Source: Burkholderia sp. 4M9327F10 (GTDB lineage: Bacteria > Pseudomonadota > Gammaproteobacteria > Burkholderiales > Burkholderiaceae). Taken from it: a stretch of 64,000 nt of DNA. Made by a program: the position numbers and the translations under genes. Positions 17,821 through 26,288 of the stretch are shown one piece after another. The stretch spans positions 1 through 64,000 of the forward strand of contig NZ_SCNV01000015.1 of the NCBI RefSeq assembly GCF_005503145.1, in the 5' to 3' direction. Each line of letters starts with the position of its first letter. Within the stretch, counting starts at the first letter, position 1. The notes below the pieces were generated by a model that was given only the letters and a program-made list of their open reading frames with translations, did not search any database and was not told the origin of the DNA.

Positions 17821-19056
17821 TTAAGAGTTCGAAGTCCCAGCGCGCAGTGCGCACAATTTCGCCTCGAACTCGCCAAGGACGGCCTCACGCGACAGCACTG
17901 CCTGAGCGAATTCACGACCTGCCCGTCCCAGACGCGCCCGCTCGAACGCGTTGCCGGCGAGCATTTCGATGGCCGAGACCAGCAAACCTGCCTCTCCCGG
18001 CGGCACTACCACGCCACGAGGGGATACCGCTTCGTATAACTCAGTGCCGGGGTTGGCCATCGCTATCACTGCCCGGCCGCTAGCCAGCATGCCAGTCAGC
18101 TTTGACGGCATCACCAGATCCGCGGCGTCGGCACGCTGGGGCAGCACGTGAATATCGGCAAGATTTAACAGTTCGTTCAGCCGCTCGAGCGGCTGCAGGT
18201 CGATGAAACGGCAGTTGCGCAGATTGCCGCAGATCGCTGTGATGGCCTCACGTGCTGGGCCGTTCCCGCAAAACACGAAGACTACGTCGTCGCGGTGAGC
18301 GAACCCATTTGCGGCCGCTGCGAGCACTTCGAGACCCTGCTTTGCGCCCATGTTCCCTGAGTAGAGCACCACCGTTGCAGCGTCAGGGATGCTCAGTTCG
18401 TCTCTTAGCCGACTACGCCGCCCGAGCGGATAGATGGCTTCGGTATCGGCCCAGTTCGAGAAGCGGGCCACCTTGCTTTGCTCGACCCCTTTGCGCAACG
18501 CATGTTCAACCATCTTTCCAGAGATCGTCGATACTGTATCGAAGCGTCTGAGCAGCATTCGCTCCAACGCAAGCGCTAAACGCTTAAGCAAGGAGCCTTT
18601 CAGCATACCCAGGCTGAATGCAGCGTCTACCTCGTAATCCTGAATATGCAGCCACGCATATGCACCGGTCAATCGGGCCACCAGCCAGCCGGTGGGCGCA
18701 TTCATCAGGCTAGGCGCTATACAGACGACCACATCCGGCCGCCAGAATGCATGACGCAGCAGCAGCGGGAAGCTCGACAACGCAAAACTCGCCAGGTGAG
18801 CGATGCGCCCGGCGCCCTTCGGCTGTGCGGGTACCCACAGCGGCGCACGCCAGATGCGCACACCATTGCGCGTCTCATTCGCGTAGCGGGATGAGGAGAA
18901 GCCTTTCGCGACACGCCACTCCGGGTAGTAAGGTGGAGCACAAACGACGCGTACATCGTGGCTGCCCGCGGCAAGCACCTCCGCCATCTCGGCGGTGTAT
19001 TTGCCGATACCGGTTAACTCCGGCGCATAGTTGATGCCATATAGGAGAATCTTCAT
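17821..19056 (-). CDS. wcaI: WcaI-like glycosyltransferase (GT4)
   Basis: 411 aa. Starts MKILLYGINYAPELTGIGKYT, the typical opening of WcaI colanic-acid glycosyltransferases. I choose 19056 because GGAGACC precedes it and the longer frame to 19221 would span the operator. The C-terminal GT-B half has YSGNMGAKQGLEVLAAAA and ...ADIHVLPQRADAADLVMPSKLTGMLASGRAVIA. The donor is likely a nucleotide sugar and the acceptor a lipid-linked repeat unit at the inner face of the membrane. First gene of a wcaI-ugd-small gene operon. Confidence 0.88.
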   Translation of the reverse strand: MKILLYGINYAPELTGIGKYTAEMAEVLAAGSHDVRVVCAPPYYPEWRVAKGFSSSRYANETRNGVRIWRAPLWVPAQPKGAGRIAHLASFALSSFPLLLRHAFWRPDVVVCIAPSLMNAPTGWLVARLTGAYAWLHIQDYEVDAAFSLGMLKGSLLKRLALALERMLLRRFDTVSTISGKMVEHALRKGVEQSKVARFSNWADTEAIYPLGRRSRLRDELSIPDAATVVLYSGNMGAKQGLEVLAAAANGFAHRDDVVFVFCGNGPAREAITAICGNLRNCRFIDLQPLERLNELLNLADIHVLPQRADAADLVMPSKLTGMLASGRAVIAMANPGTELYEAVSPRGVVVPPGEAGLLVSAIEMLAGNAFERARLGRAGREFAQAVLSREAVLGEFEAKLCALRAGTSNS

Positions 19057-19128
19057 TGGTCTCCAGCGCGATAACGCTGTAAATGCTGCAGCGCATAATG
19101 ACTGGTTCCTGGGCGATGCGCATCTCAA

Positions 19129-19160
19129 TGGACCGCCATCATATTGGCGAGGTCCGCCAA
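19129..19160. promoter_or_regulatory. Operator 2 (imperfect) upstream of the WcaI-like gene
   Basis: The core CCGCCATCATATTGGCG (19133-19149) keeps the two inverted CCGCCA/TTGGCG half-sites with the same spacing as operator 1, and a third half-site TCCGCCAA follows at 19153-19160. It lies 73 bp upstream of the wcaI start and between that operon and the divergent plus-strand EPS arm. Confidence 0.6.
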
Positions 19161-19495
19161 ACTCGCGGTCGTCCTGGTGTGGACAGCATGCGGGCCCTGT
19201 GCACGCCGCAGCCAATGACATTCGAGTGCCGGTCTGATGCGGTGTTTGGCGTGCGCTGTGCCGGTCATTCCCTGTCTAAAAACGCTATTAGTTTGTCGCG
19301 ATACGCCACTGCATCATGAATCTAGCTCTATTCGGCAATGATGCAGTATGTTCAGACTATCATTCCGGCGGTGTCGTATATCGGGTGTTCGCGCGTCCGC
19401 CCATGCCCCTCGGCTTCCGTTGGTTGGGGTTCAGCGCTGGCTGACGTCAGTCTGACTGACCAATCGACCCGTATAGGCATGAGTTTCGTACGACA
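19161..19495. other. Intergenic region between divergent EPS arms
   Basis: About 335 bp. No gene is visible. It should hold the promoter of the plus-strand arm starting at 19496. No clear -35/-10 pair was settled on. Confidence 0.4.
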
Positions 19496-20122
19496 ATGAA
19501 AATCTTCTCGATGGTGCTGATGCCGGCGGTGATCGGCATGGCTTGTACGACCGCCGGCGCGCAAGTGAATTCCGATTCGGTGCAGGACCACACTTTTTCT
19601 GGTGGTCAGCGAAACAACCCACAGCCGACGCCGGCGTCGCCGCTAAACCCTCTGCTGGGAGCACCGCAGGACGACGCAGAAAACGATCTGCCGGACAAAC
19701 GCACCTCAGGTCAGACGCAAGGGCACAGTTCGACACAGGGCAGCCGCACACGCAATCAGCAGACCTCTACGGATGCACCTCCTAGTCCGTTGCTGGGTGC
19801 TCCGACGAGCTATGAGGATAGCTACATTTCCAGCCTCGACTACGGGCCGGAAAAGCAGACTGCCACGCGTGAGGCGTCCAACTATAAGCTCACGCCAGTA
19901 GAACTGTTGCTGGCTCCTGAAATTGCAGAACGCGCGGCCGCGGGCGCGCCATCGCACCACCATGAAGTTGGCACCGTTGTTGCAGACGAACACCAGCAAT
20001 CCCAGGAATCAGCACCGTCTACTAGCGCCCCCCCGGTCCAGGCTTCGGCCTCGCGACACGTTTCACTGAGTGGGACTGCCGGTTCCGACGCAGCAAGCGC
20101 GATCTACCGGTCGCCCTGGTAA
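19496..20122 (+). CDS. Secreted protein with repeated PLLGAP motif, unknown
   Basis: 208 aa. A signal peptide (MKIFSMVLMPAVIGMACTTAGA) is followed by a disordered, Gln/Ser/Pro-rich chain with two PLLGAP motifs at residues 52-57 and 98-103, each followed by acidic residues (QDDAEND, TSYED). A third, weaker relative may be ELLLAPEIAE near 145. No enzyme domain is visible. It is first in the plus-strand EPS arm, 38 bp before the acyltransferase. It may be a periplasmic accessory or adaptor protein, but function is unknown. Confidence 0.7.
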   Translation: MKIFSMVLMPAVIGMACTTAGAQVNSDSVQDHTFSGGQRNNPQPTPASPLNPLLGAPQDDAENDLPDKRTSGQTQGHSSTQGSRTRNQQTSTDAPPSPLLGAPTSYEDSYISSLDYGPEKQTATREASNYKLTPVELLLAPEIAERAAAGAPSHHHEVGTVVADEHQQSQESAPSTSAPPVQASASRHVSLSGTAGSDAASAIYRSPW

Positions 20123-20160
20123 GGCAAATCCATCAAACCCGATCAGAGAAAACAGGTCAC

Positions 20161-21291
20161 GTGCGCATGCCAACACAATCCACCGGCGCGCTTCCAGCGC
20201 TGACCAGCATTCGATTCTTTGCGGCGTTGGTCGTCGCCCTTTCGCATTTCACCCAACTCGGGTTACTTGCTCTACCCGCTACGTTTCTCGCATTCGTCGA
20301 TGGCGGACGTCCGGCCGTATCTCTCTTCTTCGTTCTTTCCGGCTTCATGCTGACCTACACGTACCACGGCACGATTGACGCCATAGGCTCAACGCGGTTC
20401 TACGTCGCGAGATTCGCCAGGATCTATCCAGTGATGTTGTTGTCTCTGCTTATCGCGGCATCTGTCACGATCTATCTGCTGCGCTCTGACAACGGCACCC
20501 TGCTGTTGAGCTGGTATTCGATCAATACCCATGTGTATCTGTCGCTTGTGGTGAGCCTTGCTGCGCAACTCCTGCTGCTGACCGGCTGGTTCCCGTTCGC
20601 TTCGATCAATCAACCCTGGATTGGTCCGGCGTGGAGCATCTCTTGTGAGGCACTTTTCTATGCTCTGTTTCCCTGGCTCCTGCGCAAGCTGCGACTGAAG
20701 GACGGGTTCACACTTGCGCTGATCTGCGCCGCACTCTGGGCAGCGCAGGGGATCTGGATTTTCTGTATCAACCGTTATGTGCCTTTAGGCAGAAAGGGAT
20801 TTCTGATTTCGCAATTTCCGCTAACGCATTTGACGGAATTCGTCATGGGCATTGGCGCCTCCGCCTATTTCGTCAAGGTGCGGCTAAGCGTACAGGCATC
20901 GCAGCGCCTGGGGATAACACTCATTTGCGGCGCCTTGATCGCGATTGCGCTGCTCGCCGCATGGCAACCTATAAGACCGGCCTACTACCTTGAATCGCCT
21001 TTCTTCACTGCGCTCATCCTCGGCCTCGCCCTGCTCAAACGGCCGGTACTCGGCCTGCTGAACCGCCGGCCGCTCATTCTCCTTGGTGAAGCCAGCTATT
21101 CGTTGTATCTGATTCATATTCCACTGGCACATTGGGCGCACATAGCGGGCCTTCATCGCAACAACGGGTGGATAGCATTGCTGCTTGCCATGTGCCTGAG
21201 CATCGCGATATACCTCTATTTCGAAGAACCCATGCGCAGGCTGATACGCTATGGAAACGAGTCAAGGCTTCAGAGGCTCGCGACAAGATGA
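20161..21291 (+). CDS. Acyltransferase 3 family membrane protein
   Basis: 376 aa with about ten hydrophobic segments. The family start LPALTSIRFFAALVVALSHF and the motif RFYVARFARIYPVM fit AT3 enzymes (OafA/ExoZ type) that move acetyl or succinyl groups onto sugars across the inner membrane. CAGGTCAC precedes the GTG at 20161; ATG at 20167 is the alternative. Its stop overlaps the start of the next gene (ATGA at 21288), so the two are translationally coupled. Likely decorates the EPS repeat unit. Confidence 0.88.
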   Translation: MRMPTQSTGALPALTSIRFFAALVVALSHFTQLGLLALPATFLAFVDGGRPAVSLFFVLSGFMLTYTYHGTIDAIGSTRFYVARFARIYPVMLLSLLIAASVTIYLLRSDNGTLLLSWYSINTHVYLSLVVSLAAQLLLLTGWFPFASINQPWIGPAWSISCEALFYALFPWLLRKLRLKDGFTLALICAALWAAQGIWIFCINRYVPLGRKGFLISQFPLTHLTEFVMGIGASAYFVKVRLSVQASQRLGITLICGALIAIALLAAWQPIRPAYYLESPFFTALILGLALLKRPVLGLLNRRPLILLGEASYSLYLIHIPLAHWAHIAGLHRNNGWIALLLAMCLSIAIYLYFEEPMRRLIRYGNESRLQRLATR

Positions 21292-22796
21292 AATTGACGC
21301 GCCGCAAGGCACTGGCCCAACTGGGCCAGATTGGGCTTGGGTTGGCCCTGAATCGTACATCGCTCGCAAGCACTGCGGATGTGAGCCTCGCCCTGCCTCG
21401 TGCGCGTATCGAAACACTCGAGGAGGAGAATTACAGCGCACGTGGACGCGGCGGCGCTCTGGGTGACGACAAAACCGACGACACCGCGGCGCTCCAGGCA
21501 TGGATCAATTACCTGGTTACCCACCATAAGCGCGGCACACTTGGTGCAGGGACCTATCGCGTGAGCGCTCCTCTCATCATTCCGGCCGGGTATGAATGGG
21601 CGATAGACGGTGACGTCGCCGGCGGAACACGGATCATGCAAACAGCGGACAACATGCCAATCTTCGATATTGGCCCGACAGGCTCAAAGCCGCTGATGCA
21701 TACATGGCGAATTTCGAACATCGAGTTCGATTATGCGAACGATCAGCCGGCATCGCACGAAAACGCTAACCCGATACTGTTCTCGCAAATGGTGTGCGAA
21801 TTCTCGCTAACGGGTTTGCGCTTCGCACGCGGTTCCTACGCGATCAAGGTAAAACCTGGCATTGGCGGCCCGTGGGGAGGGCTATGGGATGAACTTGTGT
21901 TCGAAGCCAATCTCAGCGCAGGCGCAATGCAATGGACGGGTTGCGTCAACGGCGTCCCCAACAACAAATGGGGACGCTTTTTTGTCGACTGCCATAACAT
22001 GGTCGGTCCTGTCTTCAATGATGTTCGCGGGTACAACTGGGTCGTCGATACGATCGAGTTCATTGCGGCGCAGCGCGGCGCGCAACTCTTTTCAATTTCG
22101 GGTGGCAGCGAGTGCACGATCGGAGCGATCAAACTGGAGAACGGCGTGTATCGCAACGCGGTCGACCTGATCGGCATTGGTCCCGGTGCGCACGTCAAGA
22201 TCGGTCAGTTCTTCATTGGCGGTAATGCCATGGTCTTGCACCCGGCAAGAGGTGCGATAACCCTGTTTGCGACCGGGGTGGGTGGTCCGACCGGAACCTT
22301 TGACCTCGATACGCTGGTTGCGAACGCAACCGAGTTCGGTGGCGACATATACGTCATCAGCGGTGCAAAGGGTAACTTGCGAATCAGGGATATGTCGTTC
22401 GACGCCAACCCCTGGCAAATATGCAACAACGGTTCGACAACGACCGGCGACACGCTCACGCTCGACCAGTACAAGAACGATCGTCTTTCAGACAATCTCG
22501 GCGATGCAAGCTACGCGGTTACGCTCGGCGATCCAAACATTCTCTCTTTTGAAACGCCCTTCACTTCGCCTCGCACGCTAGACCTGCCGGACGTTGCGAA
22601 CAGACTGTTCAACGGTCTCTACTACGAAGTTCGCCTGTATGGCGCCGTGAACGGCAGCAACACGCTCACCATTCAGTGCGGGGGCAAGAAGAAATTTGTT
22701 GCACACAGCGACAAGGTGCTGATGCGCTTCTCGTGGCGCCGGAACGCCACCGCCGCCGCGGGCTGGATGATGACGCAATACGAGCCACTACCGTAA
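21288..22796 (+). CDS. Pectate-lyase-like right-handed beta-helix protein with Tat-type signal
   Basis: 502 aa. It starts at the ATG that overlaps the upstream stop; the longer frame from 21132 lies inside the acyltransferase gene. MKLTRRKALAQLGQIGLGLAL resembles a twin-arginine signal, though only RRK is present rather than full SRRxFLK. The body carries the hallmark GDDKTDDTAALQAWINYL near residue 65 of Pectate_lyase_3/glycosyl-hydrolase-28-related proteins. It is probably a periplasmic or secreted polysaccharide lyase, hydrolase or epimerase acting on the EPS made here, possibly to trim the polymer. The substrate is not readable from sequence. Confidence 0.8.
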   Translation: MKLTRRKALAQLGQIGLGLALNRTSLASTADVSLALPRARIETLEEENYSARGRGGALGDDKTDDTAALQAWINYLVTHHKRGTLGAGTYRVSAPLIIPAGYEWAIDGDVAGGTRIMQTADNMPIFDIGPTGSKPLMHTWRISNIEFDYANDQPASHENANPILFSQMVCEFSLTGLRFARGSYAIKVKPGIGGPWGGLWDELVFEANLSAGAMQWTGCVNGVPNNKWGRFFVDCHNMVGPVFNDVRGYNWVVDTIEFIAAQRGAQLFSISGGSECTIGAIKLENGVYRNAVDLIGIGPGAHVKIGQFFIGGNAMVLHPARGAITLFATGVGGPTGTFDLDTLVANATEFGGDIYVISGAKGNLRIRDMSFDANPWQICNNGSTTTGDTLTLDQYKNDRLSDNLGDASYAVTLGDPNILSFETPFTSPRTLDLPDVANRLFNGLYYEVRLYGAVNGSNTLTIQCGGKKKFVAHSDKVLMRFSWRRNATAAAGWMMTQYEPLP

Positions 22797-22866
22797 GAAG
22801 TCTGGCGGTAAAGCGCCGCTCGTTGTGAATTCCATGCAGTCAATCATTTAAATCAGGGAAGTAAAG

Positions 22867-24237
22867 ATGCGCGGAAAGGGTATCCCGCTGTTGGCAATCC
22901 TGTTTCTCTTGCCGTTGGCGTTCGACTACAAGACTGCCGACGACAGCCAAAGTCATTTGCTCCAGTACCTGCTTGTTGCCCCGCCCCTGATATGCGGTGT
23001 TCTTCTCGCCTTGATGGGGCCCAGATTCCGGAGCAGGTCGCAACTGCGATCGCTGGTGTCCATGGCGGTAACCATAACCGTTGCCGGTAGCGTCGTTCCG
23101 CAGTTCCTTCAGGGCAACGAGGTCGGAAACTATTTGAGGGTAATACTCACCTTCGTTCTATTCCTGGTGGGCTATCACGCCGGATGCCACCCGTGGAGCG
23201 ACGCAAGGGCGAGGATTCTCGACCAATGTCTCTTTGCCGCGATGGCGGTATCGATGATTGCCAGCCTGCTTTATGGCCTTTCGACCGGTGGCTCTATCGA
23301 TGACGTTCGATACCGGATCCTGTCTCCTGTGCTTCTTGGATTCCAGGGGCTGCTTCTCCATGAGATCGTCGTTCGCCGAGCAACAAACAAGGTCGCGCTG
23401 ATGTTCTTTGTCGCTACCCTGGTTGTCGAGCTCTTGAGCGTGACGCGAAGCTTTCTTGTGGGCACGGTCCTGTTGTTCTGCCTTGCGAGTTTTCTCGCGG
23501 CTCCGACAATCAGCCACCTCACCAAGTCGCTGCTGCGCACGCTTCTGGTCGCGGCCGCACTGGGTGGCGTAGTGGCAGCAGGCGCCGCGTGGATCTTCCC
23601 GTCTGTACTCGATCACTGGTCTCAGCGGATCTTTTTCGCCGAGGGCACGCAGAGCGGGAAAGACCCGACAACGTTGAGCCGCCTCGCCGAAATGGAAAAT
23701 CAGTATGACCAGGTCACATCAACCGGCACGTCTTTGCTGACCGGAATGGGCTATGGACACCATTTTGGCTACGCTGAGGATTACATCGTTGAAATGCTGG
23801 AGTTCTCCAAGCGGGGGGATCTGGAGGCAATTGACTCCTGGTCGGCAGGTCACAATTTTTGGGTATACCAGTTGTTCGCCGGCGGCATCCTGTTCGGAAT
23901 CGCGTTGCCGTTCGCGTTGCTGTACGCCCTGTACCGATGCACGATCAGTTATCGGCGTTGGCGTCGTGCAACACCCACCGCCGACTACTTGCAAAGCATG
24001 GGGCGCTATCTTCTGGTTTCCGGGGGGATGGTTGCAACCACGGTCGGGGGAAATCCGCTAGGACCACGCTTTTCCGGATTGGTTTATGGACTGGCTCTGG
24101 GCCTTCTCGTAGCCGCCTATTCGAAAGGAATGGCCGCCAGGCGATACTCGTCTTACTTCCCGTCGCAGTTGCCCCTAAGGGCGGCAACTGCGGTATCGAC
24201 TGTCAATGCAGAGAGTCTTGGCAGCGACGGGCGTTGA
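22867..24237 (+). CDS. O-antigen ligase/Wzy-type polysaccharide polymerase
   Basis: 456 aa, about ten to twelve transmembrane segments with a large periplasmic loop at about residues 245-310 (FFAEGTQSGKDPTTLSRLAEMENQ...) and SAGHNFWVYQLFAGG near 325, a pattern of Wzy/WaaL proteins. CAGGGAAG precedes the ATG. It would join lipid-linked repeats into polymer in the periplasm. It is last in the plus-strand arm, and no other polymerase candidate exists in the EPS region, which supports the role. Confidence 0.8.
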   Translation: MRGKGIPLLAILFLLPLAFDYKTADDSQSHLLQYLLVAPPLICGVLLALMGPRFRSRSQLRSLVSMAVTITVAGSVVPQFLQGNEVGNYLRVILTFVLFLVGYHAGCHPWSDARARILDQCLFAAMAVSMIASLLYGLSTGGSIDDVRYRILSPVLLGFQGLLLHEIVVRRATNKVALMFFVATLVVELLSVTRSFLVGTVLLFCLASFLAAPTISHLTKSLLRTLLVAAALGGVVAAGAAWIFPSVLDHWSQRIFFAEGTQSGKDPTTLSRLAEMENQYDQVTSTGTSLLTGMGYGHHFGYAEDYIVEMLEFSKRGDLEAIDSWSAGHNFWVYQLFAGGILFGIALPFALLYALYRCTISYRRWRRATPTADYLQSMGRYLLVSGGMVATTVGGNPLGPRFSGLVYGLALGLLVAAYSKGMAARRYSSYFPSQLPLRAATAVSTVNAESLGSDGR

Positions 24238-24274
24238 AGCGCCCGTCGGGGTTCCGGGTGGAGACATCACCCGG
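24225..24274. repeat. Two tandem hairpins at the 3' end of the polymerase gene
   Basis: Hairpin one: CGACGGGCG and CGCCCGTCG (24225-24248) with a 6-base loop that includes the polymerase stop codon. Hairpin two: CCGGGTG and CACCCGG (24254-24274). They lie before the U-tract terminator. Confidence 0.6.
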
Positions 24275-24312
24275 AGTCGCCCGCGTTCCGCTCTATCTGG
24301 CGTTCACACGGA

Positions 24313-24338
24313 GGCTCCGGTCGCAGAGCCTTTTATTT
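24313..24338 (+). terminator. Intrinsic terminator of the plus-strand EPS arm
   Basis: GGCTC and GAGCC form a 5-bp stem around an 8-base loop, followed by TTTTATTT. It abuts the stop codon of the convergent glycosyltransferase gene at 24337. Confidence 0.65.
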
Positions 24339-25167
24339 AGCCTCTGGGCAACTTCATACGCTCGCGCACCTTCAATACGATGAAGTATTCGTATATGGAC
24401 TGGAGTGTCGCGTAGACGAACCCCGGGCCGCCATCCAGGAACCCCCCTCGAACCCCGTAGAGCAGGAAGAATTTGACCAGAGGACGAAACGGCAGCTTAT
24501 AAAACATCCCCTTCTGATGATAGCGCCGGACCTGGAAGTCCTTGGCCAGCAACGCTTTCGATATCTTGAACTTCTCGTCACGGTTGGCGTTGATCATGAA
24601 CTGATCGGCCTCGAGCGAACTATACGAATTGTGCCGGGCAAGCCAGTGCGATATGCCTTTGCTGAATGGATGATGATCGAGGAACCCCGCCACTCTGCCT
24701 GTCTGTCCATTGACGATCGTTACCGGGTTCACCATCCGTTCATAACTGATGTACGCAGGTTTGAAGAGGCGCACATAGTAGGGCGACGCTTGAACATGCT
24801 TTAACCAACGTTCGCTCAAGAAATCGCGGCGTTGAACTTCAAAGGCAACGCAACCGCCAGGTGTTGAAACGGCTTCGTGTATTGAGCGAGCCAGTTCGCC
24901 GGTGACGCGTTCATCTGCATCGATGTACAACACCCAGTCGTTCTTGAACTTGATGTTTGCCAATCCCCAGTTTTGATGGGAAGCCCAGTTATCGAACTGC
25001 CTCAGCGTAACCTGCGCACCGAACCGTTTAGCAATCTCGACCGTTCGGTCCGTACTGAGCGAGTCATACACATGGATGTCATCGCACCACGCAACCACGC
25101 TCTCCAGGCAACCAGGAAGGTCCCGTTCTTCGTCTTTTGTCAGAATAAGGACTGAAATACCGTTCAT
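24337..25167 (-). CDS. Glycosyltransferase family 2
   Basis: 276 aa. The GT-A start ISVLILTKDEERDLPGCLESV and the DADERVTGELARSI motif (DxD-like, about residue 85) are typical of the WaaE/KdtX branch of GT2. A C-terminal hydrophobic/aromatic stretch (FRPLVKFFLLYGVRGGFLDG) may dock to the membrane. The stop of the upstream acetyltransferase overlaps the ATG (TGATG), so it is the last gene of the long minus-strand EPS operon. The donor sugar is not determinable here. Confidence 0.9.
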   Translation of the reverse strand: MNGISVLILTKDEERDLPGCLESVVAWCDDIHVYDSLSTDRTVEIAKRFGAQVTLRQFDNWASHQNWGLANIKFKNDWVLYIDADERVTGELARSIHEAVSTPGGCVAFEVQRRDFLSERWLKHVQASPYYVRLFKPAYISYERMVNPVTIVNGQTGRVAGFLDHHPFSKGISHWLARHNSYSSLEADQFMINANRDEKFKISKALLAKDFQVRRYHQKGMFYKLPFRPLVKFFLLYGVRGGFLDGGPGFVYATLQSIYEYFIVLKVRERMKLPRG

Positions 25168-25727
25168 CACTGCTCTCCAGATCTGCGTCGAATAGCTATT
25201 TTGCGTGCGGGCATACCTGCATAGACGGTCCAGGCATCGCGCAGACTGCGCGTCACCACTGAACGTGCGCCGATCACCGCTCCGTCGGGGACTTCAGCGC
25301 CTGGACAAATAAAAGCTTCGGCGCAAATCCACGCGTCACGCCCAATGGTTATGGGTTGTGTTATCAACTGAAACAGCGGGTCATTGAAGTCATGGCTACC
25401 CGCACACAGGTGCGCTCCCTGCGAAATCACAGATCGCTCTCCAATGGTGATTTTCCCCATCGAATACAGTGTGACGCCATTGGCAACTCCGGCTAGCGCG
25501 CCGATGGAGAGATTCCACGGCGCCCATATCTTTACTCGCGGATAGACGTGAGCGCCTACTCCAACCTGTGCACCGAACGCCCGCAGAACAACCCGGCGCC
25601 ATCCGTGACACACTCGCGGTGTGGGAAGGAAAAGCAACGCATACACGATTCCCCACAGTACCCGCGCCAACCTGTTCCCCAGCGAGAACGAAGGAGCAAC
25701 TTTTGAATCCACTCCTTGCAAAATCAT
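25167..25727 (-). CDS. WcaF-like hexapeptide-repeat acetyltransferase
   Basis: 186 aa. Left-handed beta-helix repeats such as VGVGAHVYPRVKIWAPWNLSIGALAGVANGVTLY and the AGSHDFNDP loop (catalytic His) are typical of WcaF/NodL-type O-acetyltransferases that use acetyl-CoA in the cytoplasm. It starts 3 bp after the stop of the preceding acetyltransferase gene. It probably O-acetylates a sugar in the lipid-linked repeat. The C-terminal residues IAIRRRSGEQ end at the overlap with the GT2 gene. Confidence 0.88.
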   Translation of the reverse strand: MILQGVDSKVAPSFSLGNRLARVLWGIVYALLFLPTPRVCHGWRRVVLRAFGAQVGVGAHVYPRVKIWAPWNLSIGALAGVANGVTLYSMGKITIGERSVISQGAHLCAGSHDFNDPLFQLITQPITIGRDAWICAEAFICPGAEVPDGAVIGARSVVTRSLRDAWTVYAGMPARKIAIRRRSGEQ

Positions 25728-25730
25728 CGT

Positions 25731-26288
25731 TCAAACCTCTTGATAACTGGCAACGGGACGGCAATACTCGCCAGACGACAGCGGCGCGGCCAGCATTTCG
25801 CTGTGAGCCACCTCGTCGCTCAGGGTTGCGAAGCGGCGTCGGATCAGTCGCGCTGGAACGCCCCCAACCACCACGAACGAGTCGACATCCTTAGTGACGA
25901 CCGCTCCCGCTGCGACGACTGCGCCGTCGCCGATCCTCACGCCGCAAAGAACCGTTGCGCCCGCACCAATCCATACATCTTTTCCGATGAGCGTCTGGCG
26001 GAAAGCCGGCCGGCCACTAAAGATGACCGGCACACCGGGACGATCAAAGAGGTGATCGTTACCGATGATCTGCACGTCGGGTCCAAGCATCGAATAGCGG
26101 CCGACGCATACGCCCGGGTTGATTCGACAACCCGGGCCGATATAGACGTACTCGTCAGCGCGAAAATCCCGGCTGATGTCTCCATAGCCGCCAAATAGTG
26201 CGGTTGCGTGCACGCCATTGAGTCTGAGAAGCTTGCGCCACCAAAGTCTTCGCGCACTGCGCAACACCTTCCTAAGCGCCGCGAGCAT
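25731..26288 (-). CDS. Hexapeptide-repeat acyltransferase (second copy type)
   Basis: 185 aa from the ATG at 26288 (ACGGAGATC upstream); the longer frame to 26435 overlaps the preceding glycosyltransferase. Hexapeptide repeats run through YVYIGPGCRINPGVCVGRYSMLG and IGKDVWIGAGATVLCGVRIGDGAVVAAGAVVTKDV, ending GGVPARLIRRR. IIGNDHLFD carries the likely catalytic His. It resembles CatB/WcaB-like O-acetyltransferases. The start overlaps the upstream gene stop by 17 bp. Likely acts on the EPS repeat unit at a different hydroxyl from the WcaF-like enzyme. Confidence 0.86.
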   Translation of the reverse strand: MLAALRKVLRSARRLWWRKLLRLNGVHATALFGGYGDISRDFRADEYVYIGPGCRINPGVCVGRYSMLGPDVQIIGNDHLFDRPGVPVIFSGRPAFRQTLIGKDVWIGAGATVLCGVRIGDGAVVAAGAVVTKDVDSFVVVGGVPARLIRRRFATLSDEVAHSEMLAAPLSSGEYCRPVASYQEV

